Source: CBDDKZ01 sp965230415 (GTDB lineage: Bacteria; Bacteroidota; Bacteroidia; Cytophagales; JAAEPT01). Taken from it: a stretch of 64,000 nt of DNA. The position numbers and the translations under genes were made by a program. The notes under the pieces are model-generated. The model saw only the letters and a list, made by a program, of their open reading frames with translations. It was not told the origin of the DNA and made no database searches. Each line of letters begins with the position of its first letter. Within the stretch, counting starts at the first letter, position 1. This document shows, one piece after another, positions 17,135 to 26,900 of the stretch. Location of the stretch: contig CBDDKZ010000005.1 in NCBI GenBank assembly GCA_965230415.1, positions 124,001-188,000 of the forward strand, read 5' to 3'.

Positions 17135-18058
17135 TCACTCAAACGCAGTATTGGTCCTTTCCTCGTGGTGACGCAGGTATTTTTTGATGAGGCTGATGAC
17201 CGCTTCGGACCTGTTTTTGTACAGCTTCCTGTCTTGCATGTCCCGTCCTTGCAACAAGGTCTGGATGGCTTTGCCATCGTAAGCATCAATGTAGCGTTTG
17301 GCTGCACGGATAAACGCATTGCGGCTGGCCCCGCGTACTTTGAGGCGACGCATGTCCACATAGACATAAAAACTGCGTCGTTTTGTGAATTCGTTTTCAC
17401 TGATCTTCCCGTCGTAGCGCGCATCATTGGCTAGATCGTATTGCTCATCCACGATGTAGGAGGCAATGCAGACAAGGAAGAAATTGGGGATGCGGTCACG
17501 GTACCGACTGATGTCGTCTACCTGATGGTGCAAGCGCAGGAAGGTGGCATTTTGCCACTGTGTAGTACTCAGTTTGGCAATGGACTGGTGTGAACAGCAA
17601 ATATCCAGTCCTGCATGACGATTGGTTGTAAGCAACCCGACAATGGTTTGTCCCTTTGCCCCGGTCATGTATTTGTCAAGGTCTTCCAGAACAAGCATGC
17701 CATTGCGAAAGCGGTTGACCATTTGCCCCACTACTTCCCGCTTTTCCTCAATGCTCATGGTGCGTCCATTTTCGTTTACCGGACGAACCCTGCGGGCACG
17801 GATGGCACTCAGCCGATGTATCTGATTGACCTTTACTGTTTTGAACATGGGGTAATCGTCGTCGTTCACATCGAAGGCCAGCACCTTTCGCCCCGTTCGT
17901 CCGGTGGCCGGGTTGTCTTTCAGGTAACGATTGATCTCCATCAGGTTGCGGTAGGTCTTGCCTACGCCCGTTTCACCACACACAAGAATGAGCATGGGCT
18001 GACGAGCCGCCACATATCTGGCAGCAGGTGTTGCATGTTGCTGTTTACTGGCTGTCAT
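17135..18058 (-). CDS. P-loop ATPase of FtsK/HerA/P9 type, candidate genome-packaging ATPase
   Basis: The protein has 307 residues. Walker A is GETGVGKT at 28-35. Walker B is MLVLEDLD at 121-128, with an acidic pair after four hydrophobic residues. The segment RHAGLDICCSHQ (147-158) fits the arginine/glutamine sensor strand of the HerA-FtsK clade, to which the packaging ATPases of tailless membrane-containing phages belong. The C-terminal 100 residues are basic. It has no membrane span, unlike most Zot and FtsK proteins, and no DNA-pump gamma domain. It is the last gene of the 30.2-17.1 kb block. A Zot-like or other P-loop ATPase role cannot be excluded. Confidence 0.7.
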   Translation of the reverse strand: MTASKQQHATPAARYVAARQPMLILVCGETGVGKTYRNLMEINRYLKDNPATGRTGRKVLAFDVNDDDYPMFKTVKVNQIHRLSAIRARRVRPVNENGRTMSIEEKREVVGQMVNRFRNGMLVLEDLDKYMTGAKGQTIVGLLTTNRHAGLDICCSHQSIAKLSTTQWQNATFLRLHHQVDDISRYRDRIPNFFLVCIASYIVDEQYDLANDARYDGKISENEFTKRRSFYVYVDMRRLKVRGASRNAFIRAAKRYIDAYDGKAIQTLLQGRDMQDRKLYKNRSEAVISLIKKYLRHHEERTNTAFE

Positions 18059-18067
18059 ATTTTCAGA

Positions 18068-19000
18068 TCAAGTGGTGTTGTCAGGCTGTTCATCATCATC
18101 AGCAGCTACTTCCAGTACCGTATCGGCAAATGTGTCCGAGGGCATTTCTTCCGGAACCATTTCTGTCACTGTTGTTTCGAATTGTTCTGTTGATTCTTCT
18201 TCGTCTGGTACAGAGGGCTGCGAAAACGGATGATCGTCAGTGGGCGGTTCTTCCTGTTCTTCCGGAGACGGGTTGCCTTTTTCGGCTCGAATCACATCAA
18301 GTATGCGCTCCACCAGTATCTCGTTTTCAGCACGTATTTCCACCACTATCTGTACTTTTTTCATGAGAATGGACAACACCGCACCAACAAGCTGCTGCTC
18401 GGGGGTCAGGCGCTTGGCTCTCTTTTTGAGAATGGCAATCAGCAGGGGTCGTAAAAGAACCTTGTCTTCTTCGTCAAGTTTCAAACGCCGGGTATTCTTC
18501 TCATTCTGTTCATCAATGATCTGAATGACTTCTTCAAAGTCGTAAAAATCCTTGTGTTTTTTGATCTTGATGAAAAAGCCACCGCCTATGGCCATGACAT
18601 TATCGGCCATGCCCAATACAGTGTCTGCGGCTTGTCTGGCATGACTTGCGGGCAATTCAAAGTCTGAACCGTCTGCTTCTTCCATGTCCCAATGCGAGCC
18701 CTTTCCTGTACCAATGTCCTGCTCGGGTACACCATCTTCGTCTGCACCGTCAAAGTCGAACGGGTCTTCTGTATCTTCGGATGCCTCTTCTTCAGGTGTT
18801 TCCCTGCTTTCTATCTCTGACGTGGGTTCTGGCGATGAAGTCGTTCCTCCAAAACCAATGTCATTTTCTGCAACGGGTTCGTTGAGCGGACTCTCCAGAG
18901 GTGACAGGGGTTCTTCAAAGGGGATGTCCTCGGTGGGCTGATTCAGTGCTTCGGTGATGGTTTGCTCTACGGACGAGGTTTCTTTTTTCTTTCTAGCCAT
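18068..19000 (-). CDS. Acidic protein with central helical domain
   Basis: The protein has 310 residues. After a short basic start, residues about 10-110 are low-complexity, rich in Pro, Glu, Ser and Asp, and probably disordered. Residues about 125-235 are a charged helical domain (FEEVIQIIDEQNEKNTRRL, TPEQQLVGAVLSILMKK). The tail is again acidic. It lies 9 bp upstream of the ATPase gene and overlaps the DnaA-like gene by 8 bp, so the three are probably one transcription unit. It could bridge DNA-binding and ATPase partners; no family recognised. Confidence 0.62.
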   Translation of the reverse strand: MARKKKETSSVEQTITEALNQPTEDIPFEEPLSPLESPLNEPVAENDIGFGGTTSSPEPTSEIESRETPEEEASEDTEDPFDFDGADEDGVPEQDIGTGKGSHWDMEEADGSDFELPASHARQAADTVLGMADNVMAIGGGFFIKIKKHKDFYDFEEVIQIIDEQNEKNTRRLKLDEEDKVLLRPLLIAILKKRAKRLTPEQQLVGAVLSILMKKVQIVVEIRAENEILVERILDVIRAEKGNPSPEEQEEPPTDDHPFSQPSVPDEEESTEQFETTVTEMVPEEMPSDTFADTVLEVAADDDEQPDNTT

Positions 19001-19475
19001 GAGGAAGGGTGTTTAGTGTGGTGATAAAATCCAGCAGGTTGTTGTGCAACTGCTGGTACTTTTTGTAAAAACTCTGGTAGTAGGCCGGTGCCTGAATGAA
19101 TGCTTCGGCTTTGTGATAGTAGTGCATCACAGATCGCTTTTTCTGCCTGAACAATTGACCAATCATGGGATAGCTCAATGTGGTGTGGGTCTTGAGCAAA
19201 TGATAGCAGGCCATGCGGGCATCACGGTATTCGATGATGTTGCTGTCATAGAGGTGTTCTTCGCGCAGGTTGAACACCACAATGGCTTTGGCCTTGATGA
19301 AGTCGATCAGCAAGCGTTCGCGTTGCAACTCGCTGGCACCTGTCTGTTGATGGTGATAAATGCTTTCCAGCAATGCAACGGCCTTGTTTGCACCAAGTTT
19401 CTGAACTATGCCGTTCACCAGTTGCTGGATGTTGCCCAGCTCTTCCAGTGTCAGTTCCTGATTTGCTGCATTCAT
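18993..19475 (-). CDS. Stand-alone DnaA domain IV-like DNA-binding protein
   Basis: The protein has 160 residues. Residues about 82-128 match the plan of DnaA domain IV, the helix-turn-helix that reads DnaA boxes: RDARMACYHLLKTHTTL, then SYPMIGQLF, then RSVMHYYHKAEAF. In DnaA the same places hold RQIAMYL, LPEIGR and HSTV-HA. There is no AAA+ domain. The N-terminal 80 residues are helical. It could direct replication initiation or repress the host initiator at the element's origin. The resemblance is by motif order, not by computed alignment. Confidence 0.62.
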   Translation of the reverse strand: MNAANQELTLEELGNIQQLVNGIVQKLGANKAVALLESIYHHQQTGASELQRERLLIDFIKAKAIVVFNLREEHLYDSNIIEYRDARMACYHLLKTHTTLSYPMIGQLFRQKKRSVMHYYHKAEAFIQAPAYYQSFYKKYQQLHNNLLDFITTLNTLPHG

Positions 19476-19921
19476 GTGGTCAACGGAGTTACAAGTTCAA
19501 TCCGGTAGTTATAGGAAAATATGAGTCGTGTCAGGCGAAAACGCCCAACGATGATTTCTTTCCGGGACAGGTTCCCGAGAAAGCCTTTTTTGCGAAGCTC
19601 CGAGCGACTTGTCCGGTAAATACCCTTTAGAAAGTATCGTTCGATGATCGCCTCGTTGCGTTCAGCAGCGTCGAGCATGTCGTCTTCCAGCTCATCGTTG
19701 TTTTCCAGCTCGTCCTGAAAGGCTTCCAGCAAATCCTCATGAATTTCCATATCCAGCGTTTTCAATCTGCCTTGAAGCTTTTTCCGGTCTGGTTCTTCAA
19801 GCTCATCAACTCTTTTCTCCATCCGTTCAAAGATTTTGATCTTCTTGCGCAGTCCTTTGTCCAGTGTTTCGGGGCGTACATTATTTTCGCTCAGAAACAA
19901 TCGGTATCTGATTTCTTTCAT
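19472..19921 (-). CDS. Charged helical protein, 149 residues
   Basis: Start ATG at 19921; the stop overlaps the DnaA-like gene's start by 4 bp. The middle is a strongly charged coil (EDLLEAFQDELENNDELEDD). The C-terminal 50 residues contain a helix-rich stretch with EAIIERYFLKGIYRTSRSEL. No membrane span or known motif. Its coupling with the DnaA-like and acidic proteins suggests a shared DNA-metabolism role. Confidence 0.6.
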   Translation of the reverse strand: MKEIRYRLFLSENNVRPETLDKGLRKKIKIFERMEKRVDELEEPDRKKLQGRLKTLDMEIHEDLLEAFQDELENNDELEDDMLDAAERNEAIIERYFLKGIYRTSRSELRKKGFLGNLSRKEIIVGRFRLTRLIFSYNYRIELVTPLTT

Positions 19922-19925
19922 CCTG

Positions 19926-21233
19926 TTACTTTTTGTTGGTCTTGTTGCTTTCCTTATCTTCCGGTTCTTCCAGTTTCTCATCAATGGCATCTGACACGGG
20001 TTTTGCCTTGACCTTGTTCATCTGGCAGATTTCTACAAACCCTGCCACGAAATTTTGCGAGAGTCTCCTTACATTCTCTTGCACAACCGGGTCATCCTTC
20101 AGTTGAGGCGGAACAAGGTCTATAATGGCCAGCATGTGTTTTTTGAGTTGTGTATACCGCGTAGGTTTGGGCTTGGGCTTTGTTCCCTTTGCTTCCCGTT
20201 TTTGCCTGTTGGCCTCACGAACGACTGCCCTGCATCGTTCCAGTTCAGGCTCCAGCTCTTCCAGTTCCTCCAGCACCCTTTGCGAACGCTGCTTCTCTGT
20301 TTCCTTCTTTTCTTCCCCCTTCTCGTCAAGCAGTGGTTTTCCCAGCGCATTGCGCAGCTTGTTGATCGACTCAAACGCTTCTTTTCCTGCATCCGGGTCA
20401 GTTAGCTCTCCTGCGAAATAGCTCAATTTCTCTACCGCCTCCTGCACTTCCTTCTTGAAAGCAGCATGGCTGGTTTGCTTCAGGGCTTTTTCAAGATCGT
20501 ACCTGCCAGAGGCCATCATCGTAGCTTCTTCGCTGTGCAATTCAAGGTCACTTTCCACATCTACCAGTTCGTTGATGACTTTGCCCACCAGATCATGTGT
20601 CAACAGCACCGTCTGGTTTTCCACTGCATCCGCTTCCAGCGTCTCCAGTTCCAGCTCTTCCAGCAGCTCATTGAAAGCTTCTTTTGCCCGTTTTCCGGTT
20701 TCACGGTCTTTTTCGTCCGGGCGCTCTTTCATCTGTTTTTCCCAAGCCACGAATTTCGCCCGTGCGGATTCCACCGCCTTTCTGATCGCTTCCTCATTGC
20801 CCGATTCCAGCGCTTTTTCCAGTTGTTCGGTCAGTTCCAGCACCACCACATAATCGGCCTCTTCCAGATCGCTGGCTTTCAATTCTTCCAGCACTCCCCG
20901 GAAGTTTCCAATGACCACAAAAAGTACCTTCATCAGCCCTTTTTGTCCATCGCTCTCCTTGCGCTTTCGGTTTCCGGAAGAAGCGTCGCTTTTCTCCTTT
21001 TTCCCGGACGGTTTCTTTTCCGTTTTCGGTGTGGCGGGATTCCCGACAGCATCGGGTGCATAACGCTGCACCATGCTCATCAGCTTGCTGATGTTTTCCC
21101 GGTGTTCCTGTTCAAAAGTGGTCTTGTCACTTTCCTTTTTATAGTCCTTTAAAAAGTTGGTGATGGCTTCCTTCAACGGAGCCGAGGGAACCTTGTCCAG
21201 ATTCACCATTAACAAATCTTGTATTGTAGCCAT
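19926..21233 (-). CDS. Long charged coiled protein, 435 residues
   Basis: The sequence is dominated by Glu, Lys, Ala and Leu in long helical and coiled stretches (for example LEELEELEPELERCRAVV). A lysine/serine-rich linker lies near residues 70-95. The C-terminal domain (about 360-415) is less charged (KKHMLAIIDLVPPQLKDD). No catalytic motif. It could be a scaffold or DNA-binding structural protein of the replication or packaging block. Confidence 0.6.
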   Translation of the reverse strand: MATIQDLLMVNLDKVPSAPLKEAITNFLKDYKKESDKTTFEQEHRENISKLMSMVQRYAPDAVGNPATPKTEKKPSGKKEKSDASSGNRKRKESDGQKGLMKVLFVVIGNFRGVLEELKASDLEEADYVVVLELTEQLEKALESGNEEAIRKAVESARAKFVAWEKQMKERPDEKDRETGKRAKEAFNELLEELELETLEADAVENQTVLLTHDLVGKVINELVDVESDLELHSEEATMMASGRYDLEKALKQTSHAAFKKEVQEAVEKLSYFAGELTDPDAGKEAFESINKLRNALGKPLLDEKGEEKKETEKQRSQRVLEELEELEPELERCRAVVREANRQKREAKGTKPKPKPTRYTQLKKHMLAIIDLVPPQLKDDPVVQENVRRLSQNFVAGFVEICQMNKVKAKPVSDAIDEKLEEPEDKESNKTNKK

Positions 21234-21245
21234 AGTTTTTGTGTT

Positions 21246-21584
21246 TTATGCTGCGAGTTCCAGTTCCAGTTCCAGTAATTCCAGTGCCTTGGCCTGCGCC
21301 TGCGCTTGCAAGCGCAAGCGGTTCGGGTCTCCCTTGTCCACGGGCATGGTTGCTTTCCGCTTTTCCAGCAATTCGATGAAAAGGGCATCGGCTTCCTTTG
21401 CCTCCCTGTTTTCTTTCGTAAAATCACCGGTTTCCTTCCGAATCAACTCATAGCCTGCCGACAAGTCCAGTGGCGAGCCCGTGCGTTGAATGATTTCTTC
21501 CTGATCGATGATCTTCACCTTTTTCAGATCTTTGATGTCAATTTTTGCGAGTCCGTACATGGGTTTTGTTTTTGGATTATTCAT
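21246..21584 (-). CDS. Small protein with Leu/Glu/Ala tail, 112 residues
   Basis: ATG at 21584 is preferred because it overlaps the end of the previous gene by 8 bp. The N-terminal half is beta-rich (YGLAKIDIKDLKKVKI). The tail is a repetitive helix of Gln-Ala and Leu-Glu (AQAQAKALELLELELELAA). Function unknown; position within the block between the coiled protein and the CobT-like partner. Confidence 0.58.
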   Translation of the reverse strand: MNNPKTKPMYGLAKIDIKDLKKVKIIDQEEIIQRTGSPLDLSAGYELIRKETGDFTKENREAKEADALFIELLEKRKATMPVDKGDPNRLRLQAQAQAKALELLELELELAA

Positions 21585-21933
21585 TTCTGTTGATGATTGA
21601 CTGACTGGTAGCACTTGCACACGTGTGGTCGCCACAACAGTCTTGTTGATAATGGGTCACCAGACTGGCAAAAAAGGCGTTCGCCCCGGTAACGCTGGCA
21701 TAATGAACCGAACAGTTCTGCGGGCTTCCGTCCACGTTGAAACATTCGTAGCGAAAGCACTGAACAGGCTTGTCTTCGTCTGAAAGGTCAATGGCCGTCC
21801 AGCGAAGGATGAGTGTTGCTTTCCGCATGGATGATGTCATGATTCGGAAGTCGCGACAGGTCTCCGGACATTGCCGGGCAATCTCGATGCCCCGATCCAT
21901 CAGCTTGTTGATGATTGTCTGTTTCATGGTCAT
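21577..21933 (-). CDS. Cysteine-rich small protein, 118 residues
   Basis: It is a soluble protein with seven cysteines, several in the C-terminal third (PQNCSVHYASV, QQDCCGDHTCAS), so metal binding is possible. Start ATG at 21933 overlaps the stop of the previous gene by 4 bp; a second ATG at 21927 is also usable. No family recognised. Confidence 0.58.
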   Translation of the reverse strand: MTMKQTIINKLMDRGIEIARQCPETCRDFRIMTSSMRKATLILRWTAIDLSDEDKPVQCFRYECFNVDGSPQNCSVHYASVTGANAFFASLVTHYQQDCCGDHTCASATSQSIINRNE

Positions 21934-22961
21934 GGTGTTTTGGTTCGTTGTTTCATGGTTAATGACAGGTCAGTAACGATGCGCTGCACTTCTCTCACGG
22001 CAGCATCCAGTGAATAGCTCTGCCCGAACACGACCCCCTGACCGGATGAGTCAAGGGTTTTGACAAAATGACCGGCCATTGCCGGCTCCATTCGTCCCAG
22101 ATGTCCGGGTATGGTCTGCCCGAAATGGTCTGCCAAAGCAATGAGTGCCTTGAATCCGCGAAACCGGAAGTAACGTGGATCAGAACTCATCAGCAGAAGT
22201 TGGTTCACGTCCAGTTGCCGGTCAAATTTCTTGACCCTGACTACAGCCATGTTTTTGTGGTTGCCAAAGACATTGCCAAACAGGACATTCACCTCCACTG
22301 GTATCAGCCTTCGTTCCAGAAACATCACCAGCTCGGCACAGGCAAGTCCGGCGTACAGCAATTCGCTACCGGTAATGTGGGCATGGGCTCCGGCCATCAG
22401 GTACAGGCGCATGCCTTGCCGGTTGGCTGCCTTGTGTTCAAACCAGCCATAGACCTTGCGGGTACTGGTGACCATTTTTCTGTATTGCAGCTCAATGCCA
22501 AGACGGGAAGTCAGTGTCTTCATGGGGGTATTCAGGTCAATCCGCGGTACAGGAAACAGCCCCATTGCGGCACGATCAAAGCTGAACAAACCAAGCCCCC
22601 GGTCATTGTAGGCGATTTCCGGTGCTGGCAGCACATGTTCATCCAGATGGGCAAGGAATTTTTTCAGGTACTCCTGTATTCTGGGCTGCACCGTTGCCAG
22701 CAGGTGCATGCCCGAAAACTGGCTGTGACGATCCAGTTCCGTGACCGATGAGGGCGGCGGATCTCCGTACCAGTCTGTACCTTTTGCCAGTTCCAGCCCG
22801 GTTTCCAGAACCTGATGCTCCCATGTCTTCCGGTTGGGCGATGCCAACCGGGCCGTTTGCCGGTCCACGAACAGATTAAAGTCCGTCACGCTGTTGAACC
22901 ACAGGGTCTGGTAATGAAGGTGACTGCTCACGGGTGCGCTATGGAAAAGGGGGGCATTCAC
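21930..22961 (-). CDS. Probable partner of the MoxR-type ATPase (vWA-like)
   Basis: The protein has 343 residues. The central part (about 180-260) has strands and helices in the order expected for a degenerate von Willebrand A or CobT-like domain: MRLYLMAGAHAHITG, a helix LLYAGLACAELVMFLE, then a strand VEVNVLFGN. MoxR/CobS-type ATPases normally act with such a partner encoded next door, and here the genes overlap by 4 bp. The metal-binding MIDAS motif (DxSxS) is not evident. The function of MoxR/vWA-like pairs in phages is unknown; a chaperone or remodelling role is inferred. Confidence 0.5.
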   Translation of the reverse strand: MNAPLFHSAPVSSHLHYQTLWFNSVTDFNLFVDRQTARLASPNRKTWEHQVLETGLELAKGTDWYGDPPPSSVTELDRHSQFSGMHLLATVQPRIQEYLKKFLAHLDEHVLPAPEIAYNDRGLGLFSFDRAAMGLFPVPRIDLNTPMKTLTSRLGIELQYRKMVTSTRKVYGWFEHKAANRQGMRLYLMAGAHAHITGSELLYAGLACAELVMFLERRLIPVEVNVLFGNVFGNHKNMAVVRVKKFDRQLDVNQLLLMSSDPRYFRFRGFKALIALADHFGQTIPGHLGRMEPAMAGHFVKTLDSSGQGVVFGQSYSLDAAVREVQRIVTDLSLTMKQRTKTP

Positions 22962-23905
22962 TGCGGATGTCGGCGGTTGTATTCCTGAATAAAGGAGGCT
23001 TTCATGTCTCCACCCTTGTAGGTATTGTAAAACCCTTCCAGATTGACTTCCTCGCGGATGGTCGTGGCCTTCTCGCCACCCATGACCATGAAATAGCTCT
23101 CCAGTGCGTCCCTGAGTGTCTTTCCTTCTTTGAGTTGCCGGTCAACTTGCCTGCCTGCTTTGCCCGTTGCCCGAAGCATTTCCAGTTCATAGCCCCGCTG
23201 AAAATTCAGCATGGTTCTGAGTGTCAGGATGTCATCGGTATCGTCATCCGTAGCAGCCTTGCCTTCGTTTTTCTGAATCCTCTTGCGAATCTCGATGCAC
23301 TTTTCCACCAGCGCAGGGTAAATGAGCATTCGTTCAAGGGCTTCATTGAATCCGATCCGGTAGACACAGCCGCTGAACCTGTCCAGAAGTGACAGGTCTT
23401 GCTTGTTGTTGCCAACATAGTTGCCGCTGGTTGCACGTCCAGTAGTATTGCCTGTGGCAATGCACCCGAAATGGGGGTGTTTCTTAACGGCCTCATTCTG
23501 TCCGTTGAAGATGACGGCCTCCTTTTTGGCACTCTTTGCCAGTGCATCGTTCAGAATACCGGCAGTGTTGGCATCCAGCTTGGGCATCTCGTCGAGAATG
23601 AGCACCTTGCCGTCTCGCCATGCCTCAATCATGCCACCTTCCTTGTAGCCTTCAATTGTCTGTCCTCCCTTCAGGTCTATGGGAGACGTCCACTGGTTGC
23701 AGTTGATGACGACGAAGGGCGGTTCCTGACCGTCATGAGGCTGACGACCATTGATGGCGTAGGCGACATTTTCTGCCAGCGTGGTCTTTCCCGTACCGGC
23801 ACTGCCGACCAGAAAGACGTTGTTGCCACTGGCCAGATCGTCCATGATTTTCACAAAAAAGGGCACCTGCTCCAATTCCGGCAGGTCAAATCTGGGTGTT
23901 CTCAT
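22958..23905 (-). CDS. MoxR/CobS-type AAA+ ATPase
   Basis: The protein has 315 residues. Walker A is GSAGTGKT (34-41) and Walker B is VLILDEMPKL (101-110). A GCIATGNT sensor strand and LLDRF (arginine-finger region) follow. This fits the MoxR/CobS subclass of AAA+ ATPases, which remodel or insert metals into partner proteins. It overlaps the helicase gene upstream and the partner gene downstream by 4 bp each. The C-terminal part is a helical lid with the basic segment RATGKAGRQVDRQLK. Confidence 0.82.
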   Translation of the reverse strand: MRTPRFDLPELEQVPFFVKIMDDLASGNNVFLVGSAGTGKTTLAENVAYAINGRQPHDGQEPPFVVINCNQWTSPIDLKGGQTIEGYKEGGMIEAWRDGKVLILDEMPKLDANTAGILNDALAKSAKKEAVIFNGQNEAVKKHPHFGCIATGNTTGRATSGNYVGNNKQDLSLLDRFSGCVYRIGFNEALERMLIYPALVEKCIEIRKRIQKNEGKAATDDDTDDILTLRTMLNFQRGYELEMLRATGKAGRQVDRQLKEGKTLRDALESYFMVMGGEKATTIREEVNLEGFYNTYKGGDMKASFIQEYNRRHPQ

Positions 23906-26900
23906 AAGGTTTGCAATGCTGTTTTGAGTTGGATAATAAGGATTTGAAGGGGAGAAAACGTACCGGTCTCATCTTCGTAGGCCGCCCGGCCCAGATCAAT
24001 GGATGTGTACCGGCCAAAGACAAATTCGGGGTTGCCATCCTCATGAGGGTTGTTCATGATGAACTGCCCCATGTTCTCGATGGCCACCAGCGGATCTGCG
24101 TCTCGGCTTTCACGAATCACCTGTTTCCATTCTTTCAGCAGTTCTGTGCCCTGAAGGTGATTTTTCCACTCCTGATAGGGAACCTCCACATTGGCATGGA
24201 CAGGAATGAGTGAATAGTTGTACCGTTCGGCATCGCTCAGTCTGCGGTTGTAGATGACCGCCCCGAACGGATGTTTCGGGTTCGGTTCTTCGTAATCAAA
24301 AAAACCGTGCGCAGGGTTGCTGCCCTGTCCATAGGGTTTGGCAAGTTGATAGCGATAACGTCTGTCCTTGCTGGCTGTTTCCTTTTCCCATGCCTGTTCG
24401 TTGTCCACTTCCCAATCTTCCAGCTCCCGCGCTTCACCTGCGTACTGAATGCCAAATTTGTCCAGTTGTTCCAGAAATGCGGGCAACTTGTCCATGTGAA
24501 CCGGGGCGGTCATGTCTCCGGCATTCTGTACAAACTCGGCTTTTTCGTCTTCTCCCTGCCCGTCGGCTTTCATGAGCAGGTTGCGCAGTTCGTCACTGGT
24601 ATAGAGTTCAAAATTTCCTGATTTGGTGATGAACACCTGAAAGACGCGTTCGTTGAGTCGTTTGAAGCGAACGCGTAACTGATGATCGGAAAAGGCAGCA
24701 TCCACGGCCAGTTCATGAAGCGTTTCCAGTGCATCGGATATGGGCAGCAGCGCCATTTCGTTTTCGCCTTCACGTCCGTAGTCAACATGAAGCACAATCC
24801 CGTTCCTGATGACACCGTCCAGAGTGTTGTACTTGACCAGCTTGTTGAGCGTACCAATCATTCCGGAGGCTCCTACAATGTTTTCGGTAAGAATGTGGCG
24901 TTTCATTCGCGCCTGTGAAAACGCTTTTATCAACTCGTTCCAGTTTCGCTGAACTTCCAGCACCTCGTTTTCATCAAGGTCCCGACTCTCTGCATAAATC
25001 CTGCTGATCTCGGTGCGCTGGTAGGTGGTCAGGTTGTATTCGACAACAGTGCGCGAATCGGCTGTGGCAAACAGGAAACTGATGTTTCCAAGGGTGTAGG
25101 GATTTTTTGTCTTGCCCATGCGAACCCCCAGAAACACCCCCCACGATGCCGTGTCAGTACCCAATACCGGAATCCTGACCACTTGCCCGACCAGAAAGCC
25201 TTCAATGCCTTTGATGATGATGTTGAGGGTGTCGTCAAGCTCCTTTTCGTACATCGCAAGCGCCACGCGCTTTTCCTGTATCAATGACTCCAGCCTGCTC
25301 TTTTGGCGTTCTGTTCGTTCTTCCGACCCCTCATTCCCCACATCCGGTGCGGGTATTTCGGCAAGCTCTTCCTCCAGCTTCCGGATGGTTTGTTGCCGGG
25401 AAGTCAAAAGCTGTTCCCTGATGGCCGGATAGGCTTCTTTTGCCTCAGAAGACAGCCGCTTCTGAACCGCTTCCGGTTTCTGGCCAGCAAGTTCTCTGCT
25501 CACCCGGTCATTCAACTGATCCTGTGTGAAGGGACGTTTCAGGTTATTGACAATGGTTTCATCCCGAACAGTGTCTTTTCCAAAGGGTGTGCTGCCTCCC
25601 TTGCCTTTCATGTACAAATACCGCTTCTTTACCTCTGCATCCAGTTTCAGAAACTCTATTTCCAGATCGTAAGTACCCCGCTGTTTTTCCCACTCGATCT
25701 GGTGGTGGTACTTTTTCAGCAGTTGCTCGTAAAGTTGCTCCTGATCTTCTACCCGCAAGAGCCCGGCCCTGCCTGTCACCTGCCTGATGGCCCCTTCACT
25801 GCTCTCGTTGCGTACCAGATGTTGTTCGCCGTTTCGGTCTTTTTCCATGTGGTAGGTCGGGTGTCCCATGCGTGCAGCCAGACGGGGGTTTTCCTTTACC
25901 CACACCCATGCCACCTTGTCTCCATACTTGTTGAAAAAATCAGCACTTTTGAGCGTGTCTTCGCTGGTCTTCTGAGAGCCGGTGGTATTGGCATCCAGCG
26001 ACTTCAGTTTGCCTTTCAGCATGGTCATCAGCCGCTGTTCTGTGGGGATGTCGCTGGTTATGTAGTAGTACTCTGGCAATACCACCTGTCCGGTGCGGTT
26101 GATGCGACCCCGCTTCTGTACTTCGGTGTTGATGTCCAGTTCGAACTGGTGTATAATCATAGCACGCTGTCGCTGGTCGGTAAAATCCTTGCTGGCATGT
26201 GCGGAAGACCCCGTGCTGCCGCTCTGGTTGATGAGCAGTACATCATAAGTGCCGTCGTTGAACAGCCGGAAGAATTTTTCCGTGTCACTGCGAAACGATT
26301 CAATGACACCTTGCCCGTCGGCATCAAAACGAATGCGCTGGTTACGACCGGTCACTTCTGCCACCTTGAAATTTTCACCTCCATGTCCTCCCAGCCCTTT
26401 CTTTTTTACAGCGGCTTCTATCAGACGTATCAGCTGGTCGATGGGGCTGATGGTCAGTCCGGTGGCCGTGGCCAGCATTTCTTCCTTTATGCGTTGATAT
26501 TCTGCGCGGGCTGCGTCGGATAAATCTTCAAGTGCAATTCGTTTCCGGCTTTTGTTCCCCTCAATGTCGGTGTAGTTGTAGTCGAAAACACTGTTCAGCC
26601 CTTTGAGCAGGGTACGCGCAAAATCCATTTGTGCCGGAAGTATCACGTCTCCGGATACCAGACTGAGGTCTTTGAGAAATGCGCCCATCGTGGACTTGAA
26701 AGCAATGACCACTTTCTTGTCTTCGTTAAGCAAATGGATGCAAAACCGGGCCACTTCCTCTACCTTGAGTGCAAAGAGCATCTGATCGACAATGTTGAAC
26801 ACGCGTGAAAAGAACGGAGCGCTTTTCACACCAAGGCTTTTGGGTCTTTTGTCCAGATGTTCACCGCTTTTTCGCGCCTGCTTGTGCAGGTCCTCCAGTT

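Noticed and set aside
18068..19000. Membrane span in the acidic 310-residue protein
   Set aside because: The segment around VMAIGGGFFIKI is too short and is followed by lysines; a soluble helical domain is more likely.
20455..21152. Plus-strand frames opposite to the charged coiled protein
   Set aside because: Serine- and phenylalanine-rich text is the mirror of Glu/Lys/Ala codons on the other strand.
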